A stretch of 11,339 nt of DNA from JABWBR01 sp036741235 (GTDB lineage: Bacteria; Bacteroidota; Bacteroidia; Chitinophagales; Saprospiraceae). The stretch is taken from positions 1 through 11,339 of the forward strand of contig DAINSQ010000150.1 in assembly GCA_036741235.1 (NCBI GenBank), written 5' to 3'. The notes under the pieces are model-generated. The model saw nothing but the letters and a program-made list of their open reading frames with translations. It searched no databases and was not told where the DNA came from. The position numbers and the translations under genes were made by a program. The stretch's first letter is position 1. Each line of letters begins with the position of its first letter. Positions 1-7,864 of this stretch are shown in pieces.

Positions 1-1347
1 TTTCGGGGCCTCAATTCTGATCTCGGACATGCGATCAAAATAGATGCACAGGGCAATATGATTACGGCGGGGTCTTTTGAGCAAAATGTAGATATGGACC
101 CCGGAACAGCCGGCGCGCAAGTACAGGAGCTCAACTCAAACGGCGAGTCGGATGTCTTTGTCTCCAAACTCGGCCCCCAGGGAAACTATATTTGGGGGCT
201 CCAAATCGGCGGCGCCGGCGAAGATGTCGCCTACGACGTAGAGCTTGACGGCGCTGGAAACAGCTACATCACCGGCGCTTTTCAACAAACCGTCGATTTC
301 GACCCCGGTCCAGATACCCTTGAGTTAACTGCCGTTGGCGACTACGACATTTTTGTCGCCAAAATAGACCCGCAAGGCCAGTTGGTTTGGGCCCGGCAGA
401 TAGGCTCGCCCGCTAACGACCATGGCTTTGGGTTATGCCTGGATGCAGGTGGCAACTTGTGGGTGACCGGGCAATTCAGCGGCCTTGCCGACTTTGATCC
501 GGGACCCGGAGAATTCTGGGCTAATTCACAGGGGTTAACCGATATTTTTGTACTCCAATTAGACGCTTCCGGGCAATTCCTGTTGGCTCGCACCTTTGGA
601 GGGGCCGGCGATGATGCCGGAAACGACATCTGTTCGCTGTCCGGACAAGGTATCGCCCTGACAGGCCGCTTTTCCTCAAACGTTGACTTTGATGCCTCGG
701 CAGGCGGATCAATGCTCACCTCAGCGGGGCAATTTGACGCATTTGCCTTTACTATGAATGACTCGGGGGATATACTTTGGTTAAAACAATTCGGCGGCAC
801 AGGATGGGATGTCGGCCGTGGCGTAACCGCCGACAACCAGGGGAACATTTATTTCGTCGGAGAATTCAGCAATATGGTGTTTTTTCACCCCGGAAATACA
901 AACTATTTGATCAATACCACGGGCGATTACGGCTCATATATTTTCAAACTGCAACAGGACGGCACGCCGATCTGGCTTCGCAAATTGAGCTCTTTAAACA
1001 ACAGAACCAGCGCCGAAAAAATCGAAGTAGGCGCCGATTTAAGCGTTTACGTTACCGGTTATGTTTATGGCATAGTAGATTTTGACCCCGGTCCGGGAGA
1101 AAATTTCATTTACGGCTCGTCTTATTTCGATATTTTTCTTTTAAAATTAGACGCCGAAGGCCAATTTCAATATGCCCGGCGACACGGATTTACCGGCTTT
1201 GACTCGGGTAGAGGACTGGCTGTTGATGAAAACAACTACGCTTATGTTACCGGGTCTTTTGCCGGAACGGTATATTTCAATAGCACAACACCCAGTCAAT
1301 CCGCCAACTTCAGCCTCGACGCTTTTATTCTAAAATTGCAACCTTGT
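1..1347 (+). repeat. Seven in-frame ~195-bp coding repeats (propeller blades)
   Basis: Unit boundaries read from the translation are about 1-210, 211-405, 406-600, 601-795, 796-990, 991-1188 and 1189-1347. Units 2 to 5 are each exactly 65 codons, unit 6 is 66 codons and unit 7 is shortened where the Cys repeats begin. The DFDPG motif is intact in units 2, 3 and 6 and degraded in 1, 4, 5 and 7. DNA identity between units is visibly low, so the duplications are old. Seven units would fit one seven-bladed propeller, but upstream units may be missing from the window. Confidence 0.8.
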
Positions 1348-2121
1348 ACCCCCACCCAGCAGTCATTAGTCATAAATACATGCGGACCGGTTACTATCAA
1401 CAACCAGACCTATGAACAAACGGGGATGTACACCCAAAAACTGGTTAATGCCAAAGGCTGCGACAGCCTCTTGTTCATCAGCCTGAGCGTTTATGAGCCG
1501 ACTTTTCAGACCAACACAATAGTATCCTGCACACCTGTGCAATATAGCGGCCAACTTTACGAAGAGAGCATCACTCTGGTAGAAGTATTAACTGACATAA
1601 ACGGCTGCGACAGCACGGTTACCACCCATATCATCATCAACGGCCCCAGCACAGCAATCGAGGTACAGGGCAGTACACTCATTGCCCAGGAAACCGGCGC
1701 AACCTATCAATGGCTTGATTGCGGGCAGGGCGGCGCGCCTGTTTCAGGGGCCACCGGTCAGCATTTTACGCCCGAAACGAGCGGCAGTTACTCGGTGCAA
1801 ATTACCACAACATCGGGGTGCAGCCTGGTGTCGGAGTGCATCCCCGTGACTATCACGGATATTGCCCATCCTGAATTGAACCGTTTGATGTTGTTGTTTC
1901 CCAATCCGGGTAATAATCAGGTACAAATACGCACGACAAACACCCCTCAAAACAGCATACTAACCATTTACGATTCCTTTGGGCGAAAAATCGAACAAAT
2001 ATCAATAAACCATACAGCAGATATCTACATCAATACAGACTTATGGCCCTCAGGCATGTATATTTTTAAAATAAACAGGGATGGTTTGAAAGGGTATGCA
2101 ACCTGGATAAAAGGGGAATAA
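1..2121 (+). CDS. Secreted beta-propeller-repeat protein with T9SS C-terminal sorting domain (5' end outside window)
   Basis: The frame is open from base 1, and the residues before the first ATG (58) continue the repeat pattern, so the true start lies upstream. Seven repeats of about 65 residues fill bases 1-1347. Each follows the pattern D-x-x-GN-x-Y-x-TG-x-F, then VDFDPGPG, then D-x-F-V-x-K-L-D-x-x-G, resembling SBBP (beta-propeller) repeats. Two repeats with a leading Cys and a GCDS motif follow (about 1360-1640), then an Ig-like segment with YQWLDC and SGSYSVQITT (about 1650-1855). The last ~75 residues are a type A T9SS sorting domain: FPNP, IYDSFGRKI, then a WPSGMYIFKI strand. In this family the tail directs export through the Por machinery and is usually cleaved, leaving the protein on the surface or released. 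The ligand or role is unknown; adhesion or surface binding is inference. It ends 11 bp from the convergent ankyrin gene. Confidence 0.9.
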   Translation, partial: FRGLNSDLGHAIKIDAQGNMITAGSFEQNVDMDPGTAGAQVQELNSNGESDVFVSKLGPQGNYIWGLQIGGAGEDVAYDVELDGAGNSYITGAFQQTVDFDPGPDTLELTAVGDYDIFVAKIDPQGQLVWARQIGSPANDHGFGLCLDAGGNLWVTGQFSGLADFDPGPGEFWANSQGLTDIFVLQLDASGQFLLARTFGGAGDDAGNDICSLSGQGIALTGRFSSNVDFDASAGGSMLTSAGQFDAFAFTMNDSGDILWLKQFGGTGWDVGRGVTADNQGNIYFVGEFSNMVFFHPGNTNYLINTTGDYGSYIFKLQQDGTPIWLRKLSSLNNRTSAEKIEVGADLSVYVTGYVYGIVDFDPGPGENFIYGSSYFDIFLLKLDAEGQFQYARRHGFTGFDSGRGLAVDENNYAYVTGSFAGTVYFNSTTPSQSANFSLDAFILKLQPCTPTQQSLVINTCGPVTINNQTYEQTGMYTQKLVNAKGCDSLLFISLSVYEPTFQTNTIVSCTPVQYSGQLYEESITLVEVLTDINGCDSTVTTHIIINGPSTAIEVQGSTLIAQETGATYQWLDCGQGGAPVSGATGQHFTPETSGSYSVQITTTSGCSLVSECIPVTITDIAHPELNRLMLLFPNPGNNQVQIRTTNTPQNSILTIYDSFGRKIEQISINHTADIYINTDLWPSGMYIFKINRDGLKGYATWIKGE

Positions 2122-2132
2122 AAGGCGGGGGG

Positions 2133-2489
2133 TTATATTGACGCCAACTTCGATAACCATCGCCCGATTCCATTATAAAAAGATTCTTTTTTCAAAACCA
2201 GCCCCATCTCATTAAATAAATCTATCAATCCCTTGTCATTATTATGATAAGCAATTTCAATAGCATTATTGCCTCCAAAACCGGCTTTCATGTAGGGATC
2301 CGCGCCGTTTTCGATTAAAAACCGGACCATCTCCGCATTTCCCAATTTGGCGCTTTCGATCAATACTGTCGTCACCACCTCGGGGTGCTCATAATTAATA
2401 TCAATACCGTTATTGAGGTGGTATTTCACCAGTTCGAAGTCGCCGTTTTCCACGGCTTTGAGCATATTTTTCCAGTCGCCTGAGGGCAT
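2133..2489 (-). CDS. Small ankyrin-repeat protein, 118 aa
   Basis: The protein consists of about three ankyrin repeats. Repeat 1 (residues ~5-35) has the A-V-E-N-G-D-F-E-L-V-K-Y-H-L core. Repeat 2 (~38-67) is canonical, with SAKLGNAEMVRFLIENGADP. Repeat 3 (~71-96) is weaker. A short basic/hydrophobic tail follows, ending SKLASI. There is no signal peptide or membrane segment, so it is probably cytoplasmic. Ankyrin repeats bind proteins; the partner is unknown. ATG at 2489 is chosen because the same frame has a stop about 45 bases upstream and no other start between. The ATG abuts a heptamer repeat array (2490-2531), which is unusual. The gene lies 198 bp downstream of mutS on the same strand, so co-transcription is possible but unproven. 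No TAnnTTTG element was seen directly upstream. Confidence 0.82.
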   Translation of the reverse strand: MPSGDWKNMLKAVENGDFELVKYHLNNGIDINYEHPEVVTTVLIESAKLGNAEMVRFLIENGADPYMKAGFGGNNAIEIAYHNNDKGLIDLFNEMGLVLKKESFYNGIGRWLSKLASI

Positions 2490-2531
2490 GTAGGTTGTGG
2501 GTTGTAGGTTGTAGGTTGTAGGTTGTAGGTT
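2490..2531. repeat. Tandem heptamer array, six GTAGGTT units
   Basis: Six consecutive 7-bp units on the + strand. Unit 2 is GTGGGTT and the other five are identical. The array ends exactly at the ATG of the ankyrin gene (minus strand). A period of 7 is not a multiple of 3, so a change in copy number would shift any reading frame crossing it. Confidence 0.95.
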
Positions 2532-2544
2532 CGTTTATTGTTAT

Positions 2545-2584
2545 GCAATAGTCTAACAGTCTAACAGTCCAATAGTCCAACAGT
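2545..2584. repeat. Degenerate tandem octamer array, five units
   Basis: Five 8-bp units on the + strand: GCAATAGT, CTAACAGT twice, CCAATAGT and CCAACAGT. It lies 13 bp from the heptamer array and has an unrelated unit, so two different short-period arrays sit side by side in the mutS-ank spacer. Confidence 0.9.
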
Positions 2585-2612
2585 TCCAGAGACCGCCCCT
2601 TCCGCACGGTCG

Positions 2613-2641
2613 GTTGTAGGTTGTAAGTTGCAAGTTTGTTT
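2613..2641 (-). repeat. Dispersed repeat, copy A (heptamer family)
   Basis: This 29-bp stretch is four successive derivatives of the heptamer GTTGTAG on the + strand (GTTGTAG, GTTGTAA, GTTGCAA, GTTTGTT) plus one T. Its reverse complement matches 9982-10010 at 27 of 29 positions, counted by eye. It lies just downstream of the mutS stop codon. Confidence 0.88.
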
Positions 2642-2687
2642 ATAGGGCTACCGACAACTGATTTTCAATCCATTAAACATCCCTACC

Positions 2688-5318
2688 CTACTCTTCCAAC
2701 ATCTTCCTCAGCTCATTCAGTTTCAGCATACACTCAATGGGTGTCATCGTATTCAGGTCGAGGTTGAGCAGGGCTGCTTTGAGCTTGCCTGCCATGGGGT
2801 CGACGGTTTCGAAAATGCTGAGTTGGAGGGGCGCCTGGATGTTTTTGGTATCGGGGCGTTGCACCTGGGTGGCGCCGTCATCTTCTTTACTGATGTGTTG
2901 TTGTTCCAGTTGAGCCAAAATGTGGATAGCGCGTTCCACAATGCTGCGGGGCATGCCGGCCATCTTGGCCACGTGGATACCGAAACTGTGTTGGCTACCG
3001 CCGGGCGATAATTTGCGCAGGAAAATGACCTTCTGACCCGATTCGCGCACGGCCACGTTGAAATTTTTGATGCGATCAAACTGCTCGGCCAGTTCGTTGA
3101 GCTCGTGGTAGTGGGTGGCAAACAGAGTTTTGGGCCGCGCAAAGCCGTTGTTATGCAGATATTCGGCGATAGCCCAGGCAATAGAGATGCCGTCAAAAGT
3201 ACTGGTGCCCCTTCCGATTTCGTCGAGCAGAATCAGGCTGCGGTCGCTGATGTTGTTCATAATACTGGCCGTCTCGTTCATTTCTACCATAAACGTAGAC
3301 TCGCCGGAAGAGATATTATCGGAGGCGCCGACCCGGGTAAAAACCTTGTCGACTATACCGATATCGGCGCTGCGGGCGGGTACGTAGCAGCCCATTTGGG
3401 CCATCAGACAGATGAGGGCGGTTTGGCGCAGAAGGGCCGATTTACCCGACATATTGGGGCCGGTAATCATCATAATTTGCTGCGACTCGCTATCGATGAA
3501 AACATCATTGGGCACAAAGTTTTCACCCAGCGGCAACTGCTGTTCAATGACCGGGTGACGGCCTTCTTTGATATCTATAGCCAGCGAGTCGTTGATCGTA
3601 GGCCGGTTGTACTGGTTTTTGGCGCCCACTTTGGCAAACGACAACAGGCAGTCGATACGGGCAATGAGCGCGGCATTGTGTTGTATAGGCTGGATATAAT
3701 CGGCAATAGTATACACAAGTTGCTGAAAAAGCTGCTCTTCCAACTCCAAAATCCGTTCCTCGGCGCCCAGGATTTTGGCTTCCAGTTTTTTGAGTTCGTC
3801 GGTGATAAAACGCTCGCCGTTGGTGAGCGTCTGTTTGCGCACCCAATCGGGCGGGGTTTGATTCTTATACTTATTGGTGACTTCGATATAGTAACCGAAA
3901 ACGGTATTAAACCCGATTTTCAGGCTGCTGATGCCCGTGCGTTCAATTTCTTGTTGCTGGATTTTCTGGAGTAAATCCTTGCTATTGTGAACAACGTGCC
4001 GCAGTTCGTCCAACTCTTCTGAAACGCCGTCGGCCATCACCCCGCCTTTAGCGAGGTTGGCAGGCGGATCTTTCACCAATTGTTTTTCTATAAGTTCGCG
4101 CAAAATAGGACATGGGTTGAGGCCCTCGGCCATTTTAACCAAAATCTCATGCCCGCTTTCGGCAAATGCAGTTTTTACAGGTAAAATAGCCGCCAAAGCC
4201 CGCCCCAACTGCACTGCTTCACGGGGATTGACCTTGCCCAGGGGCACTTTGGAGATCAAGCGCTCCAGATCGCCGATTTGCCGGATATTTTGCTCGATCA
4301 GTTTGCTCAACTCGTCATTTTCCAACAAAAAAGATACCATATCGAGCCGGGCTTCGATTTCTCGAGGATTGCGCAGGGGCAGCACCACCCATTTGCGCAG
4401 GAGCCGGGCGCCCATTGGTGAAATGGTGTGATCGAGAATGCGGATCAGCGGAACGCCGGTCTCGTGAGAACTATGCAGCAATTCCAGGTTGCGAATAGTA
4501 AACCTGTCGAGCCATACATAGCGCTCGGACTGTATGCGGCTGATGGCCGTGATGTGCTTGAGGTTTTTATTTTCGGTAGTGGCCAGGTAGTGCAAAACGG
4601 CGCCGGCAGCCATCTGCGCCTGTTCCATTTCTTCCATGCCGAAACCCTTCAGATTTTGCACCTCAAAGTGGGCGGTGAGTTTTTCGCGGGCATAATCGGG
4701 GGTATACACCCATTCCTCCAGCGCAAACGTGTAGAATTTGTCGCCGAAGTGTTTTTCGAACTCCTTGCGTTTGTCTTTGGAGAATATAACTTCAGAAGGG
4801 TTAAAGCTTTGCAACAATTTGTCAATATACGCCAGATCGCCCTCGCAGACCAGGAATTCGCCGGTAGATATATCCAGAAATGCCAGCCCCAGTTCATCTC
4901 TTTTTCCAAAATACAGCGAAGCCAGGTAGTTGTTGGTTTTGTGATCGAGCAATTTGTCGTCGATGGCTACGCCAGGGGTAACAACCTCTGTAACGCCGCG
5001 TTTGACGATTTTTTTCTGGGGCGAAGGTTTTTCAAGCTGTTCGCAAATGGCCACGCGATAACCGCCGCGAACAAGCCTGGGCAGGTACATATCCAGCGCG
5101 TGGTAGGGAAAGCCTGCCAGTTCAACGTCGCTGCCGCCGTTATTGCGACTGGTAAGCACTATACCCAATACCTTGGCCGTCTTGACGGCGTCTTCGCCGA
5201 AAGTTTCGTAAAAATCGCCTACGCGAAACAACAAGATGGCGTCGGGGTATTTCGCCTTCACCTTGTAGTATTGTTCCATCAAAGGCGTCGTCTTGCCGGT
5301 ATCGGTAGAAGTGTTCAT
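2688..5318 (-). CDS. mutS: DNA mismatch repair protein MutS, 876 aa
   Basis: MutS recognises mispaired and unpaired bases as a dimer and recruits MutL in an ATP-dependent step. The mismatch-reading motif GDFYE is at residues 34-38, with Phe36 and Glu38 at the same numbers as in E. coli MutS. That agreement supports ATG at 5318 over the in-frame TTG at 5348. The lever/clamp core runs from about 260 to 560. ATPase motifs are all present: Walker A GPNMSGKS (620-627), the SSGESTFMVEM signature (~670-680), Walker B LILLDE (695-700) and the ATHYHEL loop (734-740). QLSIF at 832-836 resembles a beta-clamp-binding pentapeptide. Length is normal for MutS1, and there is no Smr domain, which argues against MutS2. 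It is transcribed divergently from the phosphate transporter. No Shine-Dalgarno sequence is visible. Confidence 0.98.
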   Translation of the reverse strand: MNTSTDTGKTTPLMEQYYKVKAKYPDAILLFRVGDFYETFGEDAVKTAKVLGIVLTSRNNGGSDVELAGFPYHALDMYLPRLVRGGYRVAICEQLEKPSPQKKIVKRGVTEVVTPGVAIDDKLLDHKTNNYLASLYFGKRDELGLAFLDISTGEFLVCEGDLAYIDKLLQSFNPSEVIFSKDKRKEFEKHFGDKFYTFALEEWVYTPDYAREKLTAHFEVQNLKGFGMEEMEQAQMAAGAVLHYLATTENKNLKHITAISRIQSERYVWLDRFTIRNLELLHSSHETGVPLIRILDHTISPMGARLLRKWVVLPLRNPREIEARLDMVSFLLENDELSKLIEQNIRQIGDLERLISKVPLGKVNPREAVQLGRALAAILPVKTAFAESGHEILVKMAEGLNPCPILRELIEKQLVKDPPANLAKGGVMADGVSEELDELRHVVHNSKDLLQKIQQQEIERTGISSLKIGFNTVFGYYIEVTNKYKNQTPPDWVRKQTLTNGERFITDELKKLEAKILGAEERILELEEQLFQQLVYTIADYIQPIQHNAALIARIDCLLSFAKVGAKNQYNRPTINDSLAIDIKEGRHPVIEQQLPLGENFVPNDVFIDSESQQIMMITGPNMSGKSALLRQTALICLMAQMGCYVPARSADIGIVDKVFTRVGASDNISSGESTFMVEMNETASIMNNISDRSLILLDEIGRGTSTFDGISIAWAIAEYLHNNGFARPKTLFATHYHELNELAEQFDRIKNFNVAVRESGQKVIFLRKLSPGGSQHSFGIHVAKMAGMPRSIVERAIHILAQLEQQHISKEDDGATQVQRPDTKNIQAPLQLSIFETVDPMAGKLKAALLNLDLNTMTPIECMLKLNELRKMLEE

Positions 5319-5382
5319 TGGGTAAACTTGTAATTCAAATTTTAGCAATTTTCATGATCGGCAAGATATAGCATTTTGACAA

Positions 5383-5400
5383 CAAGCGAATTAGCGCTTG
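5383..5400. repeat. Inverted repeat, 6-bp stem, in mutS-pit spacer
   Basis: CAAGCG and CGCTTG flank the 6-base loop AATTAG. The stem is perfect but short and lacks a following T-tract on either strand, so a terminator is unlikely. It could be an operator half-site pair, but nothing shows this directly. Confidence 0.45.
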
Positions 5401-5420
5401 CTTTTCTTGCAAAACTTTTT

Positions 5421-5498
5421 GGCTTGTATACGGTAGTGCAAGCCTGCCTGGCAAAGATAGGCAATTTGGGCAATATTGCGCAGCCCGCGACAGGCAGC
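5421..5498. promoter_or_regulatory. Dyad-rich segment of the divergent mutS/pit spacer
   Basis: Several symmetrical elements cluster here. GGCTTG (5421-5426) pairs with CAAGCC (5439-5444). CTGCCTG (5444-5450) pairs with CAGGCAG (5491-5497). GCAATATTGC (5470-5479) is a perfect 10-bp palindrome. GGGC (5468-5471) pairs with GCCC (5483-5486). The cluster overlaps the candidate mutS -7 element at 5452-5459, so a repressor site is conceivable. The assignment is inference from symmetry only. Confidence 0.35.
5452..5459 (-). promoter_or_regulatory. Candidate -7 element for mutS (TATCTTTG)
   Basis: Read on the minus strand this is a perfect match to the Bacteroidota -7 consensus TAnnTTTG, about 130 bp upstream of the mutS ATG. 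No convincing -33 TTG is found at about 20 bp spacing. A second, imperfect candidate with one extra base (TAAAATTTG, 5336-5344) lies closer to the gene. Confidence 0.4.
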
Positions 5499-5550
5499 CG
5501 AATTTACATAAACATAACATTCCCTTGTCCTTCAATTCATCTTAAGGTCA

Positions 5551-5558
5551 TAACTTTT
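5551..5558 (+). promoter_or_regulatory. Candidate -7 element for pit (TAACTTTT)
   Basis: Matches TAnnTTTG at all but the last consensus base and sits 26 bp upstream of the pit ATG, which would give a short leader. A TTG at 5525-5527 lies 23 bp upstream, somewhat far for a -33 element. Confidence 0.35.
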
Positions 5559-5584
5559 CACGCTGAAAAACAGCTCATTTTATC

Positions 5585-7855
5585 ATGGCAGATTATTTTC
5601 TGTTTATCGTTGTAATTTTGGGCATTCTTGCCATTTCCGACCTCGTGGTAGGCGTTAGCAACGACGCAGTAAACTTCCTCAACTCAGCAATAGGCTCAAA
5701 AGTCGCACCCTTTAAAGTGATTATGATCATTGCAGGCTTGGGCATCGCCATCGGCGCTACCTTCTCGAGCGGCATGATGGAGGTAGCGCGCAAAGGCATT
5801 CTCAATCCCGAAGCCTTTTATTTTACCGAGATCATGATCATTTTCCTGGCAGTCATGCTCACCGACGTTTTCCTCCTGGATTTGTTCAATACATTTGGGT
5901 TACCCACTTCTACAACCGTTTCTCTCATATTCGAATTGCTGGGCGGTGCAGTTGTGATAGCTATCATTAAATTATATCAACAAGGACAAGGCCTCGACAA
6001 CCTGGCTTATTATATCAACTCCTCAAGCGCGCTGGCCATTATTTCAACCATCCTGTCGTCGGTTGCTGTAGCCTTTGTAGCTGGTATCATAGTGCAATAC
6101 TTATCCCGGCTATTATTTACCTATCATTACGAAAAGCGACTATCCAGAGTAGGCGCTATCTGGGCCGGACTTGCGCTTACACTGCTCACTTACTTTTTGA
6201 TTTTCAAAGGATTAAAAGGCACTTCTTTTATACCAAAATCTACTATTGACTGGATCGGCGCAAACACAGGCATTCTGCTGACCGCAGCATTTGTTGTTTG
6301 GACCATCGTTATGCAACTGCTTCATCTGATCTTCAAAGTTAATATGCTGCGTATCGTAGTATTGTTCGGCACTTTTTCGCTCGCTATGGCTTTCGCAGGC
6401 AACGATCTTGTGAATTTTATCGGCGTGCCTATGGCCGGTTTTGAAAGTTATAGAATTTGGATTAATTCAGGTGCAGAAGCAGGCAGCCTTACTATGGGGT
6501 TACTGGCAAGACCCGTACAGGCTGACGTTATCATTTTATTAATTGCAGGAATAATTATGGTGACCACCCTATGGTTATCGCGCAAAGCGCGCACCGTAAC
6601 TGAAACTGAAGTCTCATTGGGCCGCCAGGGTGAAGGCTACGAAAAATTTTCCTCCAATGCCGTAGCCCGGGGCTTGGTGCGCTACACCATGGTTTTGAGC
6701 AAAGCGTTAACCAGTGCCATTCCGGAGCCTTGGATGCGCCGGCTGGACAATCGCTTTCAAAAAGTTGACATCAACAAAGAAAACGGCGGCAGTGAAGCCG
6801 AAGCACCGGCCTTCGACCTGGTGCGAGCCGCCGTCAACCTCACCGTAGCCAGTAGCCTGATTGCCTTTGCCACCTCGCTCAAACTGCCGCTGTCGACAAC
6901 TTACGTCACTTTTATGGTAGCCATGGGCACGTCTTTGGCCGACAGGGCCTGGGGCCGCGATAGCGCCGTATTCCGGGTGGCCGGCGTAATCAATGTAATC
7001 GCCGGGTGGTTTGTGACAGCCATTATTGCCTTTACCGTTGCAGGACTTAGCGCCGCCATCATGTTTATTTTCGGCGTCTACGGCGTCGTCGCTTTGCTGG
7101 CCGTACTGATTTTTATCGTTGCAAAAACTTTCGCATTGCACCGCCGAAAAGAACAAACCAAAGCCAGGGTCAAACAATTTGAACAAGGCCGCGACAGCCT
7201 TTCTGTGGCAGATATGATGGAAGAAACGGCAAAAAATGCCGGAAAAACGCTGCAACTGGTTGCCGAAACCTACCGCAAGGCACTGGAAGGGCTCATTAAC
7301 GAAGACAGGTCAAAAATCAACAGCGCCAGACAAAACCTGCAACAACTCAAAAAAGACAACGACAACCTCGAATACAAAATATACCACGCCATCAAACGCC
7401 TGCAAGATAAAGCGCAAAAAGGCCGGATATATCTGCTGGTATACGACCTTGAACAAGATGCGCTGCAATCTGCCGAACTAATAGTGGATGCCTGCAGCGA
7501 ACACGTTGAAAACAGCCTCCCTGCCCTCCACCCGCAGCAGGTTAAGCGCCTGAGCGAGGTATTGGATGCCCTTGTCGCTTACCTCTATCAAATTGCCGAC
7601 AACCTGGAGCGAATGGAATTCGAAGCGCTGGATCGCCTTGTCGATGAAAAATACGCCCTATTTGATATGTTGGAATCGCAATTGGCCGCGCAACTGGACG
7701 GCATTAAAAACAATGGCTACGGCCTGCGCAACAGCATGCTGATGTTCAGCCTCAAGCTCGAAACCAAAGACATCATCGCCATTGCCTCCCGCCTGGCGGC
7801 CTTGTATAGCCGGGCTAAGGAAGAAGAACAAATTATGCAATTGGTGGCCGACTAA
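5585..7855 (+). CDS. PiT-family inorganic phosphate transporter with C-terminal PhoU-like domain, 756 aa
   Basis: PiT (PHO4) proteins import phosphate or metal-phosphate with a cation across the inner membrane. Both family signatures are present as an internal duplication: GVSNDAVNFLNSAIGS at residues 23-38 and AGNDLVNFIGVPMAG at 271-285. Each half also carries a P-x-STT loop (GLPTSTT ~105-111, LPLSTT ~434-439). About twelve hydrophobic segments lie between residues 3 and 515, split by a hydrophilic linker at ~335-410. After the last segment and a basic stretch (HRRKEQTKARVK, 519-530), residues ~540-756 are soluble and helical with heptad-like Leu/Ala spacing, resembling the PhoU/DUF47 fold. 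In other bacteria PhoU-like proteins are separate partners of PiT, so fusion suggests built-in regulation (inference). No Shine-Dalgarno sequence precedes the ATG. It converges on the next gene with a 9-bp gap. Confidence 0.93.
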   Translation: MADYFLFIVVILGILAISDLVVGVSNDAVNFLNSAIGSKVAPFKVIMIIAGLGIAIGATFSSGMMEVARKGILNPEAFYFTEIMIIFLAVMLTDVFLLDLFNTFGLPTSTTVSLIFELLGGAVVIAIIKLYQQGQGLDNLAYYINSSSALAIISTILSSVAVAFVAGIIVQYLSRLLFTYHYEKRLSRVGAIWAGLALTLLTYFLIFKGLKGTSFIPKSTIDWIGANTGILLTAAFVVWTIVMQLLHLIFKVNMLRIVVLFGTFSLAMAFAGNDLVNFIGVPMAGFESYRIWINSGAEAGSLTMGLLARPVQADVIILLIAGIIMVTTLWLSRKARTVTETEVSLGRQGEGYEKFSSNAVARGLVRYTMVLSKALTSAIPEPWMRRLDNRFQKVDINKENGGSEAEAPAFDLVRAAVNLTVASSLIAFATSLKLPLSTTYVTFMVAMGTSLADRAWGRDSAVFRVAGVINVIAGWFVTAIIAFTVAGLSAAIMFIFGVYGVVALLAVLIFIVAKTFALHRRKEQTKARVKQFEQGRDSLSVADMMEETAKNAGKTLQLVAETYRKALEGLINEDRSKINSARQNLQQLKKDNDNLEYKIYHAIKRLQDKAQKGRIYLLVYDLEQDALQSAELIVDACSEHVENSLPALHPQQVKRLSEVLDALVAYLYQIADNLERMEFEALDRLVDEKYALFDMLESQLAAQLDGIKNNGYGLRNSMLMFSLKLETKDIIAIASRLAALYSRAKEEEQIMQLVAD

Positions 7856-7864
7856 CCAAGCGAA

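Noticed and set aside
342..848. Minus-strand open frame (168 codons) inside the propeller-repeat gene
   Set aside because: Its Pro/Ser/Asn-rich translation follows the complement of the coding repeats and has no domain of its own.
2490..2641. Possible CRISPR array in the mutS-ank spacer
   Set aside because: Units are 7-8 bp and directly adjoining, with no unique spacers and no cas genes.
3105..3974. Long plus-strand open frame (289 codons) opposite mutS
   Set aside because: It lies wholly antisense to mutS, whose motifs are intact. The translation shows no recognisable domain and is explained by mutS codon bias.
4428..5333. Long plus-strand open frame (301 codons) opposite the N-terminal half of mutS
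   Set aside because: Antisense shadow of a certain gene. Its length is notable but the product resembles no family, and no promoter leads into it.
5383..5400. Rho-independent terminator for mutS or pit
   Set aside because: The stem is only 6 bp, has no T-tract, and lies between divergent 5' ends, where no terminator is needed.
5319..5584. tRNA or small structured RNA gene in the mutS-pit spacer
   Set aside because: No cloverleaf, T-loop or acceptor stem could be assembled. The dyads are scattered and short.
6707..7255. Minus-strand open frame (182 codons) inside pit
   Set aside because: Antisense to a well-supported transporter gene; composition is typical of a shadow frame.
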